Of a stretch of 64,000 nt of DNA, positions 11,278 through 23,200 are shown piece by piece. This DNA comes from Ulota crispa (Eukaryota > Streptophyta > Bryopsida > Orthotrichales > Orthotrichaceae). The stretch lies in assembly GCA_963920765.1 (NCBI GenBank), contig OY987242.1, positions 25,878,002 to 25,942,001 of the forward strand. The letters run 5' to 3'. The position numbers and the translations under genes were made by a program. Positions within the stretch are counted from its first letter, which is position 1, and each line of letters starts with the position of its first letter. The notes below the pieces were generated by a model. The model was given only the letters and a program-made list of their open reading frames with translations. It was not told where the DNA came from and searched no databases.

Positions 11278-11497
11278 ATGCGGTTTGTTTTAAGACTCTT
11301 AGATCTCGGTTGTACAAAAAGAGGCGGGCTGACTTTGACAGAAACCGTACGAATGGGTACGCGAGGATGAGCGCTATCGTTTATCCTTAGATTTTCGTGA
11401 AAGGCAAGGTAGTCATTGTGTTGAACAGGTTACTGCAAGAGTGTACATATCAGGCCTTTTCACATCTGTAATTTCAGGTGCTTTTTGTATTGGTTTG

Positions 11498-11503
11498 AAT
11501 AAA
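11498..11503 (+). terminator. Poly(A) signal of the small gene
   Basis: AATAAA about 220 bases after the stop codon, preceded by T/G-rich sequence, as expected for a plant 3' end. Confidence 0.5.
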
Positions 11504-11529
11504 AATTCCTTTTTTGCAATATTGTAGCG

Positions 11530-11842
11530 TCCATATTAACTAGGCTCGTTTTGCTCTGTTGCTAAGCTTGATGTGTTGAATTGTAATCACGGTTGCATCT
11601 ATCTCTATTGCAAACTGTTGAGCAAGCATTGCTCAAATATGTGATACAATAAATGGTCCGGTGCAATCATTGCCATTGTCAGTCGTCATTCCGTGCTGAA
11701 CTCTATGCATACGAGTAAAAAATAATGGCAATGTCTCATTCGCCGTTGAAACTCAAAATCCGCTAACCAGTCTTGTTACGTACGCAATTTAAAAATAGGC
11801 GGTAGCCTTGTAACAACTGACATCATAATTGATTGAACTAAG
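11530..11842. other. 3' flank of the small gene, no gene seen
   Basis: Mixed-composition unique sequence running up to repeat family F. No open frame with supporting signals. Confidence 0.5.
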
Positions 11843-12800
11843 TGATGGTTATGGGTGACAAAGTGATGGTTGTGGATGATTGGTATGACAGTTTTGAATA
11901 CCCATTTCACTACTTAAGAATCAACAAAACTTGTTTTTAGCATCTCTTACACATGGTTTCTACAATTTGAGTGATTTAGCATTTTGAAAAATTTCCATGC
12001 ACAGATGATTATGTGAATAAATTCTCAAACTAAACTAATATTTTTTATTTTCTGTTTCCAATCTAATGATATAATTTTTGCTCTTGTCCAACTACCTTAA
12101 CCATGCTAAAGTGCTCAACCCCTAAATGCCCAAGGCACCCAATTTGGGTGTTTGCAAAACTTTGAAGACGAATAAAATCTTATCAAATCACTATTTTTGG
12201 TATTTTCTTTTGAACACAAGATTTTTTTGAAGTCTATTTTCAACATCAAAAATATGATTTTGAAAATGAATGTTCATGATTTTTCTATTCAAGATTTTGT
12301 ACAAGGGTGTCCACTACAATCTCGAGTTTTCTAGTGTTGGAAGATCTAAAAATGAGCCTCAAATACACTAGAGCTTGGAGAAAAATCCGCATTAGAAATC
12401 CATTAAAAAAAAAATACAAGAGTAGATTTTGAAAACCGTAAATTGGTTGAGGTTAAACATGCAATGACCTTAACCTCATATTTTTTTGATGACCAACTTT
12501 TTAGATTTGACATGTAAAATGAGGATTAGAAAACTTGAAGTCACTTTTGCAGTTTTAACACCCTCATGTTCAAATGTTATAATCTTTCAAACTGTAAGTG
12601 ATACAATTGTTATGTTTTCTTTTTTCATGTAATCTCTAACATGTCAAGTTTAAATTTGTACATTTATAATTTAAAAAAACTATATAAAATTTATGAAAAG
12701 GTTGATTGATTGTTCACTTTCCTGAAAATGCCAAGAAGTTCAAAATGGTCTTAGACATTTAGGGGTTAAACTCACGCTTATGGGGGTGGCTACCTTATAT
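11843..12800. mobile_element. Dispersed repeat family F, copy 2, interrupted by P7
   Basis: The left part (11843-12114) matches 9620-9880 of copy 1. The right end ('CACGCTTATGGGGGTGGC') resumes after P7. Taking P7 out joins the two halves as in copies 1 and 3. Confidence 0.6.
12119..12765. mobile_element. TTAA-flanked piggyBac-like element (P7) nested in family F
   Basis: Starts CCCCTAAATGCCCAAGG after TCAA (mutated TTAA) and ends CATTTAGGGG followed by TTAA (12766-12769). 647 bp, with no protein recognised. Confidence 0.7.
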
Positions 12801-13042
12801 GGGGAAAATATAAACAAGGTGATGCTGTGCAGCTAAGCTACAGAACATTACTTGAAAATGGGAATGACGGTTTCTTCACACTTCGTCCCATCTCATCCAC
12901 ATCAATACCACGTCTTATCTTGTCGGATACTTATCAAAATGGAAGGATTATCAAAGCAGGTTTATGGTTTGTACATATAATTCCCTGCATTGAAATTACC
13001 AGCTGGTAAAGTATTATTGCTTTTAAATTTCTACATTGATTA

Positions 13043-13366
13043 GGGGCTTCAAATATCAACTTTTTAAAGGTGAATTGAGTAGCGATTCACCTCTGTGAAT
13101 TCACTAGTGAATCGGGAGGTGACTCACTTCTAGACTTCACTCCTAATGTGATTCACTTGAGGAGTGAATTTCATAAACTCACTTTCGTGACTTTGTGGGG
13201 CTCATGCACTTATGTTCTCAAACCTTGAAACTTCTTTTGCAAAAACTTCTGCAAAGTCACGGGTGTCTCATACTTTGTATGTGCAAGGGAACAAAAACAA
13301 TTCACTAGTGAGCGGAGATCCTGTGAGGTGAGAAGTTCAAAGGCCAGATTTTAAGTTTGAAGCCCC
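13043..13366. mobile_element. Short TIR element (family O)
   Basis: Ends are GGGGCTTCAAA and its complement TTTGAAGCCCC. The interior is rich in 'GATTCAC/GTGAATT' motifs. A partial inverted copy is at 3349-3556. No coding capacity. The preceding 240 bases (12801-13042) hold a frame from 12827 to 13009 that looks gene-like but is unsupported. Confidence 0.55.
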
Positions 13367-13663
13367 CTATTATTGCATTTAAGTTGCTCACGCTAATTGC
13401 CCGACATTTTACACTATTGCTGCAACATTAACTTTCATCAGTAATTACTACAATAAGCAATTTTCAAAGGGCCTACTAACATCAATGATGCTATTGAGAA
13501 AAATAAATTATTGGCTTCTACATTGTAAATCATGGTTAATTCAGTAATTTAGAGTATTGCATAACTTGCATGCATCTTCAAGTGATCAAATAATGAATAA
13601 TGAGGTAACTATCTAGGGTAAGGCAACCTAATAATCAAGGCAACCTAAATGTGATATTCAATG
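13367..13663. mobile_element. Family D element, decayed left end
   Basis: Left end resembles TAGTGCATTTAGGTTGC with substitutions; right end contains 'GGCAACCTAAATGTGATATT'. Internal 'AAGTGATCAAATAATG' and 'GGTAAGGCAACCTAAT' match the 61-kb array units. Confidence 0.6.
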
Positions 13664-13845
13664 TAGAGAACTAATTTTAATCATGAATTTGAGAGGATAA
13701 GAATCAAAAGAGTATCAAAGAGAAATATGAGTTGTTACACAAACACGTTGGTGAAACTTGGTCAAAGCATAGGTATAGTAGTTGATTCAAACTTTGACTG
13801 AAGATCCACTTTCTTGGTACTTTTGTACAGAGTATTGCCATGTAT

Positions 13846-14415
13846 CCTTGATTACAAGTCAATTTGGCACTGCTGCATTGCTATTTGTTAATTGATTTTC
13901 AACTTGTTGTTTGTTACACCGCCAACTTGTTGTGTTGCACGTCACTTTATTGTCTAGTATTTTGTTGAATCTTGTCATGTTGCAACTATTTTTGTCACTT
14001 GTGGCTCAATGGGGTTGTGTGAGGTGGTGTGCAGAGCTATGATATAGAGTATGGAATGACAAGTGACAAAAATCGCTCTAACATGACGAGAATCAACAAT
14101 ACTAGATGACTAATTGACGTGCAACACAACAAGTTGGTGGTGTAACAAACAAGTTGAAAATCAGTTAACAAATAGCAATGCAGCAATGCCAAATTGACTT
14201 GTAATCAAGGATATATCATAGCTCTACACACCACCTCACACAACCCCATAGAGAGCCACAAATGACAAAAATCGTTGCAACATGACAAGGATCAACAAAA
14301 TACTATACAACAAACTAACGTGTAATACAACAAGTTGACGGTGTAACAAACAACAAGTTGAAAATCAATTAACGAATAGCAATGCAATAGTGCCAAATTG
14401 ACTTGTAATGAAGGA
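13846..14415. repeat. Three-copy repeat (one inverted, two direct)
   Basis: About 190 bases at 13846-14035 recur as reverse complement at about 14050-14210 and again at about 14220-14415. Marker words are 'CCAAATTGACTTGTAATCAA' and 'AACAAGTTGAAAATCA'. Copies 1 and 2 form a large hairpin. No coding sense. Confidence 0.75.
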
Positions 14416-14429
14416 TACAATAAACACTA

Positions 14430-14706
14430 CATTTTAGTTGTCTTACCTAGGAAATTTATCACATGACTCATTGCTTGGCTACTCAAAGGTGCATGCAACT
14501 CACTAGATACTAAGATTTCACACGGTTTATGACTTGAACATTGCTAGTTTGTTTGTTTTTGACTTCATTATTAATGTTGTGAGGTCCTTAAAAATCATTT
14601 ATTGCAATAAATTTTTAATGAAAATTACTAGAATATAAATAAGTACTTGTACAGTATAAAATATCAAGAAGTTAGTATTTGACAACTCAAATGCAATATT
14701 TAGTGA
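14430..14706. mobile_element. Family D element, reversed and decayed
   Basis: The right end 'AAATGCAATATTTAGTG' and the preceding 'AAATATCAAGAAGTTAGTAT' match the right end of the D copy at 5565-5631. It abuts the family G copy that follows. Confidence 0.5.
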
Positions 14707-14965
14707 GGAATTGATGTTTGTACCACATATTTTTGACTATTCTACAACACTTACTATATATGACCAATATTTACAATATTATAGTAGGTATGGACCATGA
14801 GCAAAACATCACTACCTTGAAAATATAACGTGACAAAGAACTTGCAACTTCAACTTTGATTTTAAACTCTAGATCCTACTTATAGTATTGATTTAAAGAG
14901 CTAAATTAAACTATATAGTAGGTGTGGTAGAATAGTTGAAAGTGTGTTGTACAAATATCAATTCC
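14707..14965. mobile_element. Foldback element (family G), second copy
   Basis: Termini are GGAATTGATGTTTGTACC and GTACAAATATCAATTCC, in inverted orientation. Subterminal 'CTATTCTACAACACTTAC' pairs with 'GTAGGTGTGGTAGAATAG'. 259 bp. Confidence 0.7.
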
Positions 14966-15313
14966 TATTCAGTGTAGACAATATGCAATGAATTGAGATA
15001 TAAAATTTGTGACAAAGTGTGAAAATACCAACATAGAGAATAGCTAAAGCCCCTACTTTAGGCTCTTAACCAATTAGACTTTGGGATTATAATGGGTAAT
15101 GGGACATAATGTTAGTTGCAATTGAGAAATTTAAGAAATGGAGAAATCATCATATACCCAATTTTATTGAAACCAAAATTTACCACTAAAACCCCTTGTG
15201 CAATTTCAAAGTGGAGAATTGGATTACCTTTTTTTCATTCAAAGTGAAAACAAGCTACTTTACTACGGAGTATTGTTCATATACATTTAGACTAATCATG
15301 TCAACTTAATTTT

Positions 15314-15610
15314 GGGGAAAATTTAATGGAAACCCCTAAAGTTTACTATATTTGTACAAATGCTCCTAGTTTTGCATAAATACCCTTTAACCTTAATTTT
15401 CAAGTGTTTGTTTGTTTATTTTTTTTCCCACTTCTTTCTCCCTTTATGCACATACAATACAAGAAAGAAGCAATATGCGCACAAATGGAGAAGAGAGTGG
15501 TAAATAAAAACAAAACTAACACATGAAAATTATGGACCAAGGGTATTCATGCAATTTCTCAAAAACCATAGACGCTTGTACAAATACGGCAAACTTCAAG
15601 GTATCCATCA
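15314..15610. mobile_element. Foldback element (family L), copy 1
   Basis: Ends 'GGGGAAAATTTAATGGA' and 'TCCATCAAATTTAA' are inverted. Internal 'CAAGTGTTTGTTTG' pairs with its complement. Similar copies are at 53397-53717 and 57764-58076. Confidence 0.6.
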
Positions 15611-16497
15611 AATTTAATTTGTAATAACTTCAACTATGAAGAGACTAGTTATTACTAGTTCAGGAATTAGGAATGAGATTATGTCCTAATCTTTTTAATT
15701 TGTTCTATTTTGAAAAGATAGTAATATCCATAGATTTAAAAATAGTTAGAAAGATCTGATATAGTTTAGCGTATCATGCTTAGTGGTCTTTAGGCTTTTA
15801 CATGACCAAATATATAGGATAGTCTACAACTTGATGTAGTGTGATCCATTATTATTGAATTGATAAAGTGTTTATGTGTTTTTATTGATAAATGAAAGAA
15901 AATTCAAGCTATCCGATGAGTGCCTTCTTTGATATCAAATAAAGATTTCTATAAATTAAATCTATAGAATGTTTCAATTATCAATGACTACTTCCATAGA
16001 TGTTTTGGTTGTGTACACCTTCATGATCAACATCTACATATGCAAGATTTAGAAATTTTTGGGTTAGTTGAACTATTTTTTATTTCTATTAAAATTTTAT
16101 GCCTAAAATCCATTACCACTAATGTATGGCTGATGAACTCTAATTGTAAACTTAAGTGGTCTATGAGTAAGGTAGGGTGTCCTAAAATTGCTTTGACTTC
16201 TCATACTACACCTATAATCAATGCTAAAATAGTTACCATGGAGTCTTAAAATGGTGCCTTAATTAAATGAGGCATACTAGCACATTTGCAATGACAATAT
16301 AAAATAAGTAATTAAGAAATAAGATGAACATGATTGTTCTGGAAGCTCCTCCTTGCATCTATGTTAGGTTAGCAAAATCATGTTTGGTTGTTATACAAAA
16401 GTTTGAATGTTGATTTAAGAATGAACAAGCATTAAATCACTTTGGGTGAATTCACTTTTGAACTCTTTGATATCAATCTTGAGTCTTGCAAGGCTCA
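15611..16497. other. AT-rich spacer, nothing recognised
   Basis: The open frame at 16040-16249 has no recognisable domain, no splice context and strongly AT-biased codons. No gene supported. Confidence 0.5.
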
Positions 16498-16501
16498 TTA
16501 A

Positions 16502-16735
16502 CCCTTGAACGATTGAGTAGCCCTTCTCGACCAATACAATACGGGGTATTTTTCTTGTATTTGAAGTGCATCCACACCTTTTTCACATTTGAGATCAACA
16601 AAGAAGTTAGAATATAGATCAATGTTGTTCTAGTGAGGTAGTCAAGATCCCAAATTAAAACTTTTTGTTGGTAGCAAATGCCAATTATACAGCAGCGTAT
16701 ATACTATGTATTATAGTAGCTCGGTCCTTGAAGGG
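16502..16735. mobile_element. Short TTAA-flanked element (P8)
   Basis: Starts CCCTTGAACGATTGAG and ends GGTCCTTGAAGGG; TTAA at 16498-16501 and 16736-16739. 234 bp, the same length as P9. Confidence 0.6.
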
Positions 16736-16953
16736 TTAAAGAATCACAGATGAGTGGGTTTTGCCTTCCTAGAATTGAGGGAAGTAACTTTGGCTGCAAA
16801 ATTCAAGAAATTTATCATTGTTTCCATAAAGATTCTACATCAATATTAATGAAATTGGGTTGGATATGGTTTTTTCTTGCCTCCTAAAAGTGATTCACCA
16901 AAGAATGCTTCAACACTTTCAACACCTCCCAACAAAGAAAGATCAGAGCTTTA

Positions 16954-17240
16954 AACACCATATTCATTAAAATGAGAGATTGGAGACCTCTCAAAATAAT
17001 CATGTTCATCTCAACCTAAATCAGCAATTTCCATTAGAATGAGAGTTTTGAGCTGAATTGACATAAACCTTTTAATTATAGGTCAAATTTGAAAGGTTTT
17101 ATGTCAATTTAACTCAAATCAAGTTAAATTGACATATAACCTTTCAACTTTAGCTGAATTAACATAAAACCATTTGTTGAGTTTTCTTTAAATTACCTCT
17201 CATTTGAATGAAAAACTCTTATTTGAGTGAATATGGTGTT
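16954..17240. mobile_element. Family C element, TTTA target duplication
   Basis: Ends AACACCATATTCATT and GAATATGGTGTT. TTTA flanks both sides (16950-16953, 17241-17244). The interior is a second inverted repeat around 'GTCAATTTAACTC'. Confidence 0.7.
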
Positions 17241-17244
17241 TTTA

Positions 17245-17690
17245 GTGATACTTCGGAGACCCCTTACCTTAAATGTATATTCAATACCAAGCATAACAAA
17301 ATACCTGAGTCATCTATAAGCAACCACAAGCAAAAGAAAACAATATTTTTTCAAAAGTAGGGGACAAGCTTCATTCTTTCATTTGGAACTGATTTATGAA
17401 CACCCTAAAATGCATGCAGGTAAAGAATAAATGAATAGGAGCATTCACCTCTGCATGTTTCATCCACATGATTAGATATGATTAGCAACTTTCATCTCAA
17501 TATTGATAAAATTAGTGTTTCTTTGAGAGGATTTGGCAAATTCACTCAATTCTTGCACAAACATCTTGAGAAAATTGTCTTATCACCAAGGTCTAATCAT
17601 TCCTATGAGCATCCTCAATCCAATCTAATACTTGTCTCATCATTGAACAAGTACATCCTACTTTCATTTCCAAAGGTTCCAATCATCCCC
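17245..17690. other. AT-rich spacer, nothing recognised
   Basis: The open frame 17478-17759 runs into repeat family F and is not supported as a gene. Confidence 0.5.
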
Positions 17691-17691
17691 A

Positions 17692-18050
17692 CTAAGGTAG
17701 GAGCACCCATAAGCGTGAAACTTAGGGTTTTGGGTTTAGGAAAATTAGTTGAACTTTGAAAAAAGTAGTGTTAAGTTAGGAAGAGGAAACCAAAAATATT
17801 GGCATCGATTTGAAAGTTCCAATAGCAAGCATTGGTTCACAAAGATTTTTCAAAGTCCTAAATTACTGAAAATATGTAATTGTGTGTAGGAGATGTTTGT
17901 AGTATGCTCATACACTCATAATACTAACTTGAGGAGTTCTTAAATAGTGAGATGGGGCACTAAAAACTATCATGCCAAACACCCAAAACCTTCATTTTGT
18001 CACCCATAACCAATATCATTGACACAAGTAGGTATCAAGGATGGGGACAC
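17692..18050 (-). mobile_element. Dispersed repeat family F, copy 3 (inverted)
   Basis: Read on the minus strand it runs from about 18050 to 17692 and ends 'CACGCTTATGGGTGCTCC', as do copies 1 and 2 on the plus strand. It has a single diverged 21-bp unit and no nested insertion. Confidence 0.55.
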
Positions 18051-18067
18051 TAATGCGCCTTACCTTA

Positions 18068-18445
18068 GAGCATCACCACCCAGCCCCAAAAATTGGCCAC
18101 CTTCTAGCTTGCAAATGGGAGGGGCCATCCAATTTGGAGGTTGCCAGCCATTGTCATGTTAAGAGGCCAAGGCTCCTTGGCCCCCATTGGCTCCTTCATT
18201 TTGTGCTCAAAAATAACAAATTGTGGGCAAATCATGTTACAAGAGAAAGGTGCGCCTCTTGTCTCATTAGGTTTTGAAGGCCAAGAGGGTGGCTTGAAAA
18301 CAAGGCAATTTTTCAAGCCATGATAAAATTTGGGGTCACCCTTTCCAAAAGGTCATCCATTTTTGGGGTTGGGTGGGGCTCTTTTTTGGGAGTAAGCCAG
18401 CCTCTTCCCAAAAGGCCATCTATTTTAAGGGGTTGGGTGGGAATG
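18068..18445. mobile_element. Harbinger-like short element, TTA target duplication
   Basis: Left end GAGCATCACCACCCAGCCCC follows TTA; right end GGGTTGGGTGGGAATG precedes TTA. Frames on both strands (18041-18574) fall within this element and look spurious. Confidence 0.5.
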
Positions 18446-18448
18446 TTA

Positions 18449-20223
18449 TTATATCTACATACTCTACTAGTGTTTTTTTTTTTTTGGTTTTGGACTGGTA
18501 ACTTACGAGGCCATATGGCAAAATTTAGTGGTGCATATATGGTCACACCAGATTTTTTTAAAGTGCAAAATTAGGCTGCAAGTGTTTATACTTTGAGCTT
18601 GTTGATTGTGACCAGACTTTTCTAAAATAAAAAATTGGTGTTGCAAGAGTGAATTTTTTGAAAACATGGGTTACAAAACCCAAAAATTTATAACAAAAGA
18701 GACATTATCTCAAAGAAACGTAAGGGCCACTTGATTTTCAAATAATACGACTCTCAACATGGTGTGAAGATCACTTTGTTTTCTACCTAAGTTCCTAATT
18801 GATTGGCCAAAAACAACTAACATATTTTTTTTTCTAATGCATAATAGGCATCTAGATTTGGAATGTTGAACAACATCTAACACCAAGATGCTATTTTTTC
18901 CTCATTTTTTTGTATAGACTTGAAGCTTGAATTATTTTTTGTAGCTTTCTGGCTTTTAAAAGCCTAAAAAAATACCTTGTACACTAGATCAACCAAGCTT
19001 CATCTTATTGACTTGTAATTAAATACAGAAATTCATTTAAACTTGGTGTTGGTTTTAAAAGGCGGTTTGAAGGTGCTCGTAACAGGGACGCTGTAACTAG
19101 CGGTAGGAAGTAGCAATAGGATTAGACATCAGGATAAGATCAGTGATAACCTGGAACCGACAGAAGGTGTGCTTCACATAATCGTACCAAACCTTATTTT
19201 CTTTACATGCATACAATGCCTGGCGGGTATGCCTGATCATTAGATTCCTACGAGATTGCATAGTTCAGTGCAAGATAATGAGCAGTTGTACCAACCCCCT
19301 TTCCTTTTTGTTGTAAGATGTTATGACCTTAAACTAAATCATGCATAAAAAGTGAACATGAACTCAAAAGTCATCAACACAAGAAAAACCCACAAGCTCA
19401 AACAGAAATTCGAGAAGTTGAATCAATGAGCTTCATAAGCTCTATTCCTCACACTATAGAAAGGAGCACCTGAAAGAGATGCTCTCCTCACCCTCGAGCT
19501 CAGTCAACAGCGGAGAAAGTAAAGTAACCTATTTCATTGGAAGAATAAAAATCTCACCAAAAAATAAGGAAACCTCGAAGCTTGTTTATTACTTAGCATT
19601 CTCGCTCTAACTCCGTTTGAAACCATCCATCCATCAAAGTTTAACTATAATTCATGAGAGCTGAGTACTTCCAGTGCAATTGGCATTCATTTGAATACTG
19701 TCAAACTCTAGAGCACTTGTCATCACCTTAAAGCTATCTAATGAAGTGCTAGGTAGTGACAAGTGCAGAGGTCATGAAGAATTTGAGATGATTGAGCATT
19801 GGACACGGGCGAGATTTGATTTACCTAGCTTGTAATTAGTTCTCGAACATGCTCTTTTACGATAAAATCTTCATAAACTGTCACAGACGGATAACAGTAC
19901 ATTGCAAAATAATGTGTATCATGCTAACACGGACATTGAAAATCACATATTCCTGGATTAACATTGATTCTGAAAGATGTTTGGTATCTCCATCTAATGC
20001 TAAGTTACATCCAAAGATGACCTTGATTGCAGAAATGATTTAAATAGAAAACAAGACAATGCCCGATTAGGGCTACCCTTCCATAGAAAACGGCCAGTCA
20101 ATGTTAAGGACTACATTCTCGGCTAAAAATTTGGACAAACTTTCAAATCTTACAAAGTACAACAGGAAAATATCTGTAAGAATGATATTGATGGAAAGGG
20201 ATTGAGCCCTCTAACGCCGCAGC
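18449..20223. other. 3' flank of KAS II, possibly including its 3' UTR
   Basis: About 18449-19050 is AT-rich. From about 19060 the composition becomes unique and less AT-biased, and stays so up to the KAS II stop codon at 20224. The KAS II 3' UTR probably occupies part of 19.6-20.2 kb. I saw no convincing AATAAA on the minus strand near the stop; a TTTATT at 19583 (AATAAA on the minus strand) is a distant candidate. The ORF 19849-20043 is not supported. Confidence 0.4.
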
Positions 20224-23200
20224 CTACTCCTCATTACTCTCACTGTACGGGGCAAAAAGGATGGAAGAATTTTGACCACCAAAGCCGAAAGAGTTGGACA
20301 AGGCCACTTTGATATTCAGTCGCTCTTTCTCTGCTCCGACGATCACCTTCATATCCTGCACAATCAAAGAAATATCAAGAAGTGAAACCATAGCAATTTA
20401 CAGATACAAAAGATGTACAGAAGTATGAACAGATTAGTACGCTTTGCAAGTGATCAAAGATGCAGGTTCAAAATAAATGTGCATTTGAGCTCAATAGCCA
20501 GCAGAAAAAGCTAGTGGAGGAGAGTTTACCACAACGCTCTCAGGATTCTCCAGATTAATTGTGGGGTGAACCCAGCCGCTCCTTATGGCCTTCACAAGTA
20601 AGAATTCCAAAAATGAGAGACTGAAGACTGGTCATACCAAAAAGGCAAATTCGCAACCGCAACATTCGAACAAAGGATATTCATGATAATCTCAATTGGC
20701 TTATCATAAACCACGAAGGTAATTGATCTTTAGAGCGGAATCAGATTTGCCCGGTACCTGAATGGTTGCGATAGCTTCAACGGCACCAGAAGCGCCAAGC
20801 AGATGACCAAGCATTGACTTCGTAGAGTTGATTCGCAACTGCAAATATTGGAACAGGACAATAAATGCATGCTTAAGAACGGGCTGTGTGTGAGCAACCC
20901 CAAAAACTGAACAGATTTCAGTCATAATACAAGACCACTCAAATTGCCGAGCAAAAAACATCTTCAATGCAATGTCGTGAACATTACGCTGGACATTTTA
21001 CAATGTATACTCAACCATACATCAAGTAGGGGGCAACGCACTTGTATTATTGCTCAACATGACCTAGGCTTAACAGCCTTGCAACAAGAACATCGCAATC
21101 ATAGTTCTTGTATTTAAGTAGTTTACCTCTGGGTTCTCTCCAAAAGAACGCATAAGAGCTTTATACTCCTGAAGATCACCAGCTTTAGTCGAAGTTGCAT
21201 GGGCATTAACGTAGTTGACCTCATGTCTGCTAACTCCTGCATCTGCAAGAGCCTTCTCTATACAAAGCATGACACCGGCACCTGCAAACATCCATGGCAT
21301 TCAATGAAGAAAATGACCCAAACCCTTCCGTTTCATAGCTACCGACCCTTTACTACAAAAAATTGTGTTTCACCAAAAATAAAAGCATTTATTTGACGCC
21401 ATATTCTACATCTTAAGGTCACAGGCGATCTCTATTGGGTTCTCAATCGAACATATAATCTACAAGGTATATTTTTCAACTTTGTAATTCAAAAAAATCT
21501 GAAGCTTACCTTCAGGATGAGGTTCAGTTGTATGGTAAGCATCACACGAGAAGCTCCCTCCAAGAAATTCGGCATAAATTTCTGCTCCGCGTTTCTGCAC
21601 CCCAGACGAGTGCCAAATTTCAGTGCCCAACTCTGAGCACAATTCTCAAATAAAATGCAGAAGAAAAAATTAAGTAAAATGAATGTGAGCCAGTTTTGCA
21701 TCCCTACCTTGGCGTGTTCCAGCTCCTCCAAAAGAAGAACCCCTGCTCCCTCTCCCATAACAAATCCATCTCGATCCTTCAAGACATCAAGAAACCATCA
21801 GGAACTGAAAGGCTCCACTTTACAAAAACATACTACAGAATTAAATGCCACACAGCAAAAACAATAGCACAGTACGAGACAAGCGTCTCAACGGGCCGAT
21901 ATAAAAGGAAATATATTGGCCTCTTTTTCGCTAGCAACACAACCTAAAGGAAGACAATTGATATTCCTTCATATTGGAGGGAGTGCAAGACAATGATCCT
22001 CCATATAGGTTGTATCATTAGCAAAAAAAGCTGGGTGATATAGTGACATAGCTGACAAGATAACTTGTAATTCCCAAGTTTTGAAGCATCTCTTTGAGGA
22101 AACTTACTGGTTTGGACATTACCTGATTAGAATACCACCAATACTATACGAAGCGACAGATATTATCAGAAACTTAGATAGTCATGTACCTGGTCCCAGG
22201 GACGAGAAGCTTTGGACGGATCATTATTGCGCTGAGACAATGCCCGGCAGGCAACGAAGCCTCCAAGTCCTGTCCACATCATAAAGTGAGATAATCTGTT
22301 CGTAGACTCGCAGAAAGAGTGCCCAGACCTTAAAGAATTAACTTAGGTCCTGCCCAGTATCATTTACAATTTTTACATGACTAAACTGGTTTTTCTGTGC
22401 GATTGTGCCCACATGAGTCAAAAACAACAAAATGACGAATATTGACGTACCGTAAGGCCACACGATCACAATGACAAAACACAAACATGCGGCATTGTGA
22501 ACAATTCCCAATAAGAAATACAGATGACATTAGTACCAGAAGTTTTCTTACCAATTGGGATGACTGCAGCATCCGATCCTCCCGACAACATTATATCCTG
22601 TGCACAAGATTATACTTTTAAACTTAGATGAGGCTTCCTCGAGGAATAGTAAAATACGGTAATAACTGAACCTGCATGACTGTCGCAGCTTAGAGAATAA
22701 CTCTACAAGCACATGCATAATACTATTCGTACGCCGGTAACTCACCGCTTCACCCCTGGTGATATGGTTTGCAGCACTTAATATACAAAAATTGCTTGTT
22801 GCACAAGCTGTAGAAATGGAATAGTTAGGTCCCATCCAACCCTGCAGCGAATAACAGCTTCCTCTTTTAGTAACAGAGAAGGATACACAGCACAGTTATA
22901 CTGAAGATACTATTACCAACATTAATATGGCAGAAAATGCGATGAACAACACAACTTTACAGGTCACAAAACATGACAGAAAAGTAATGAAAAGGTAGAA
23001 TTGTGTGTTTCCAATCTGGACCTATTGGACACCGACAATCACAATTTCATGCTTGTAAGAGAAACGAATTTCAATTAAGCTGTTTTTGGAACGTATGGAA
23101 GGCCAACTCAGAGTCTCTATAAGAAAAGATCAACGTGGGTAAAAACTACAATGTTGTAAGATCTAATGGTGCTTTATGCTCCTATAATGCATATAAGAGC

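Noticed and set aside
18041-18574. Several overlapping frames on both strands
   Set aside because: All fall inside the Harbinger-like element, whose inverted structure keeps both strands open.
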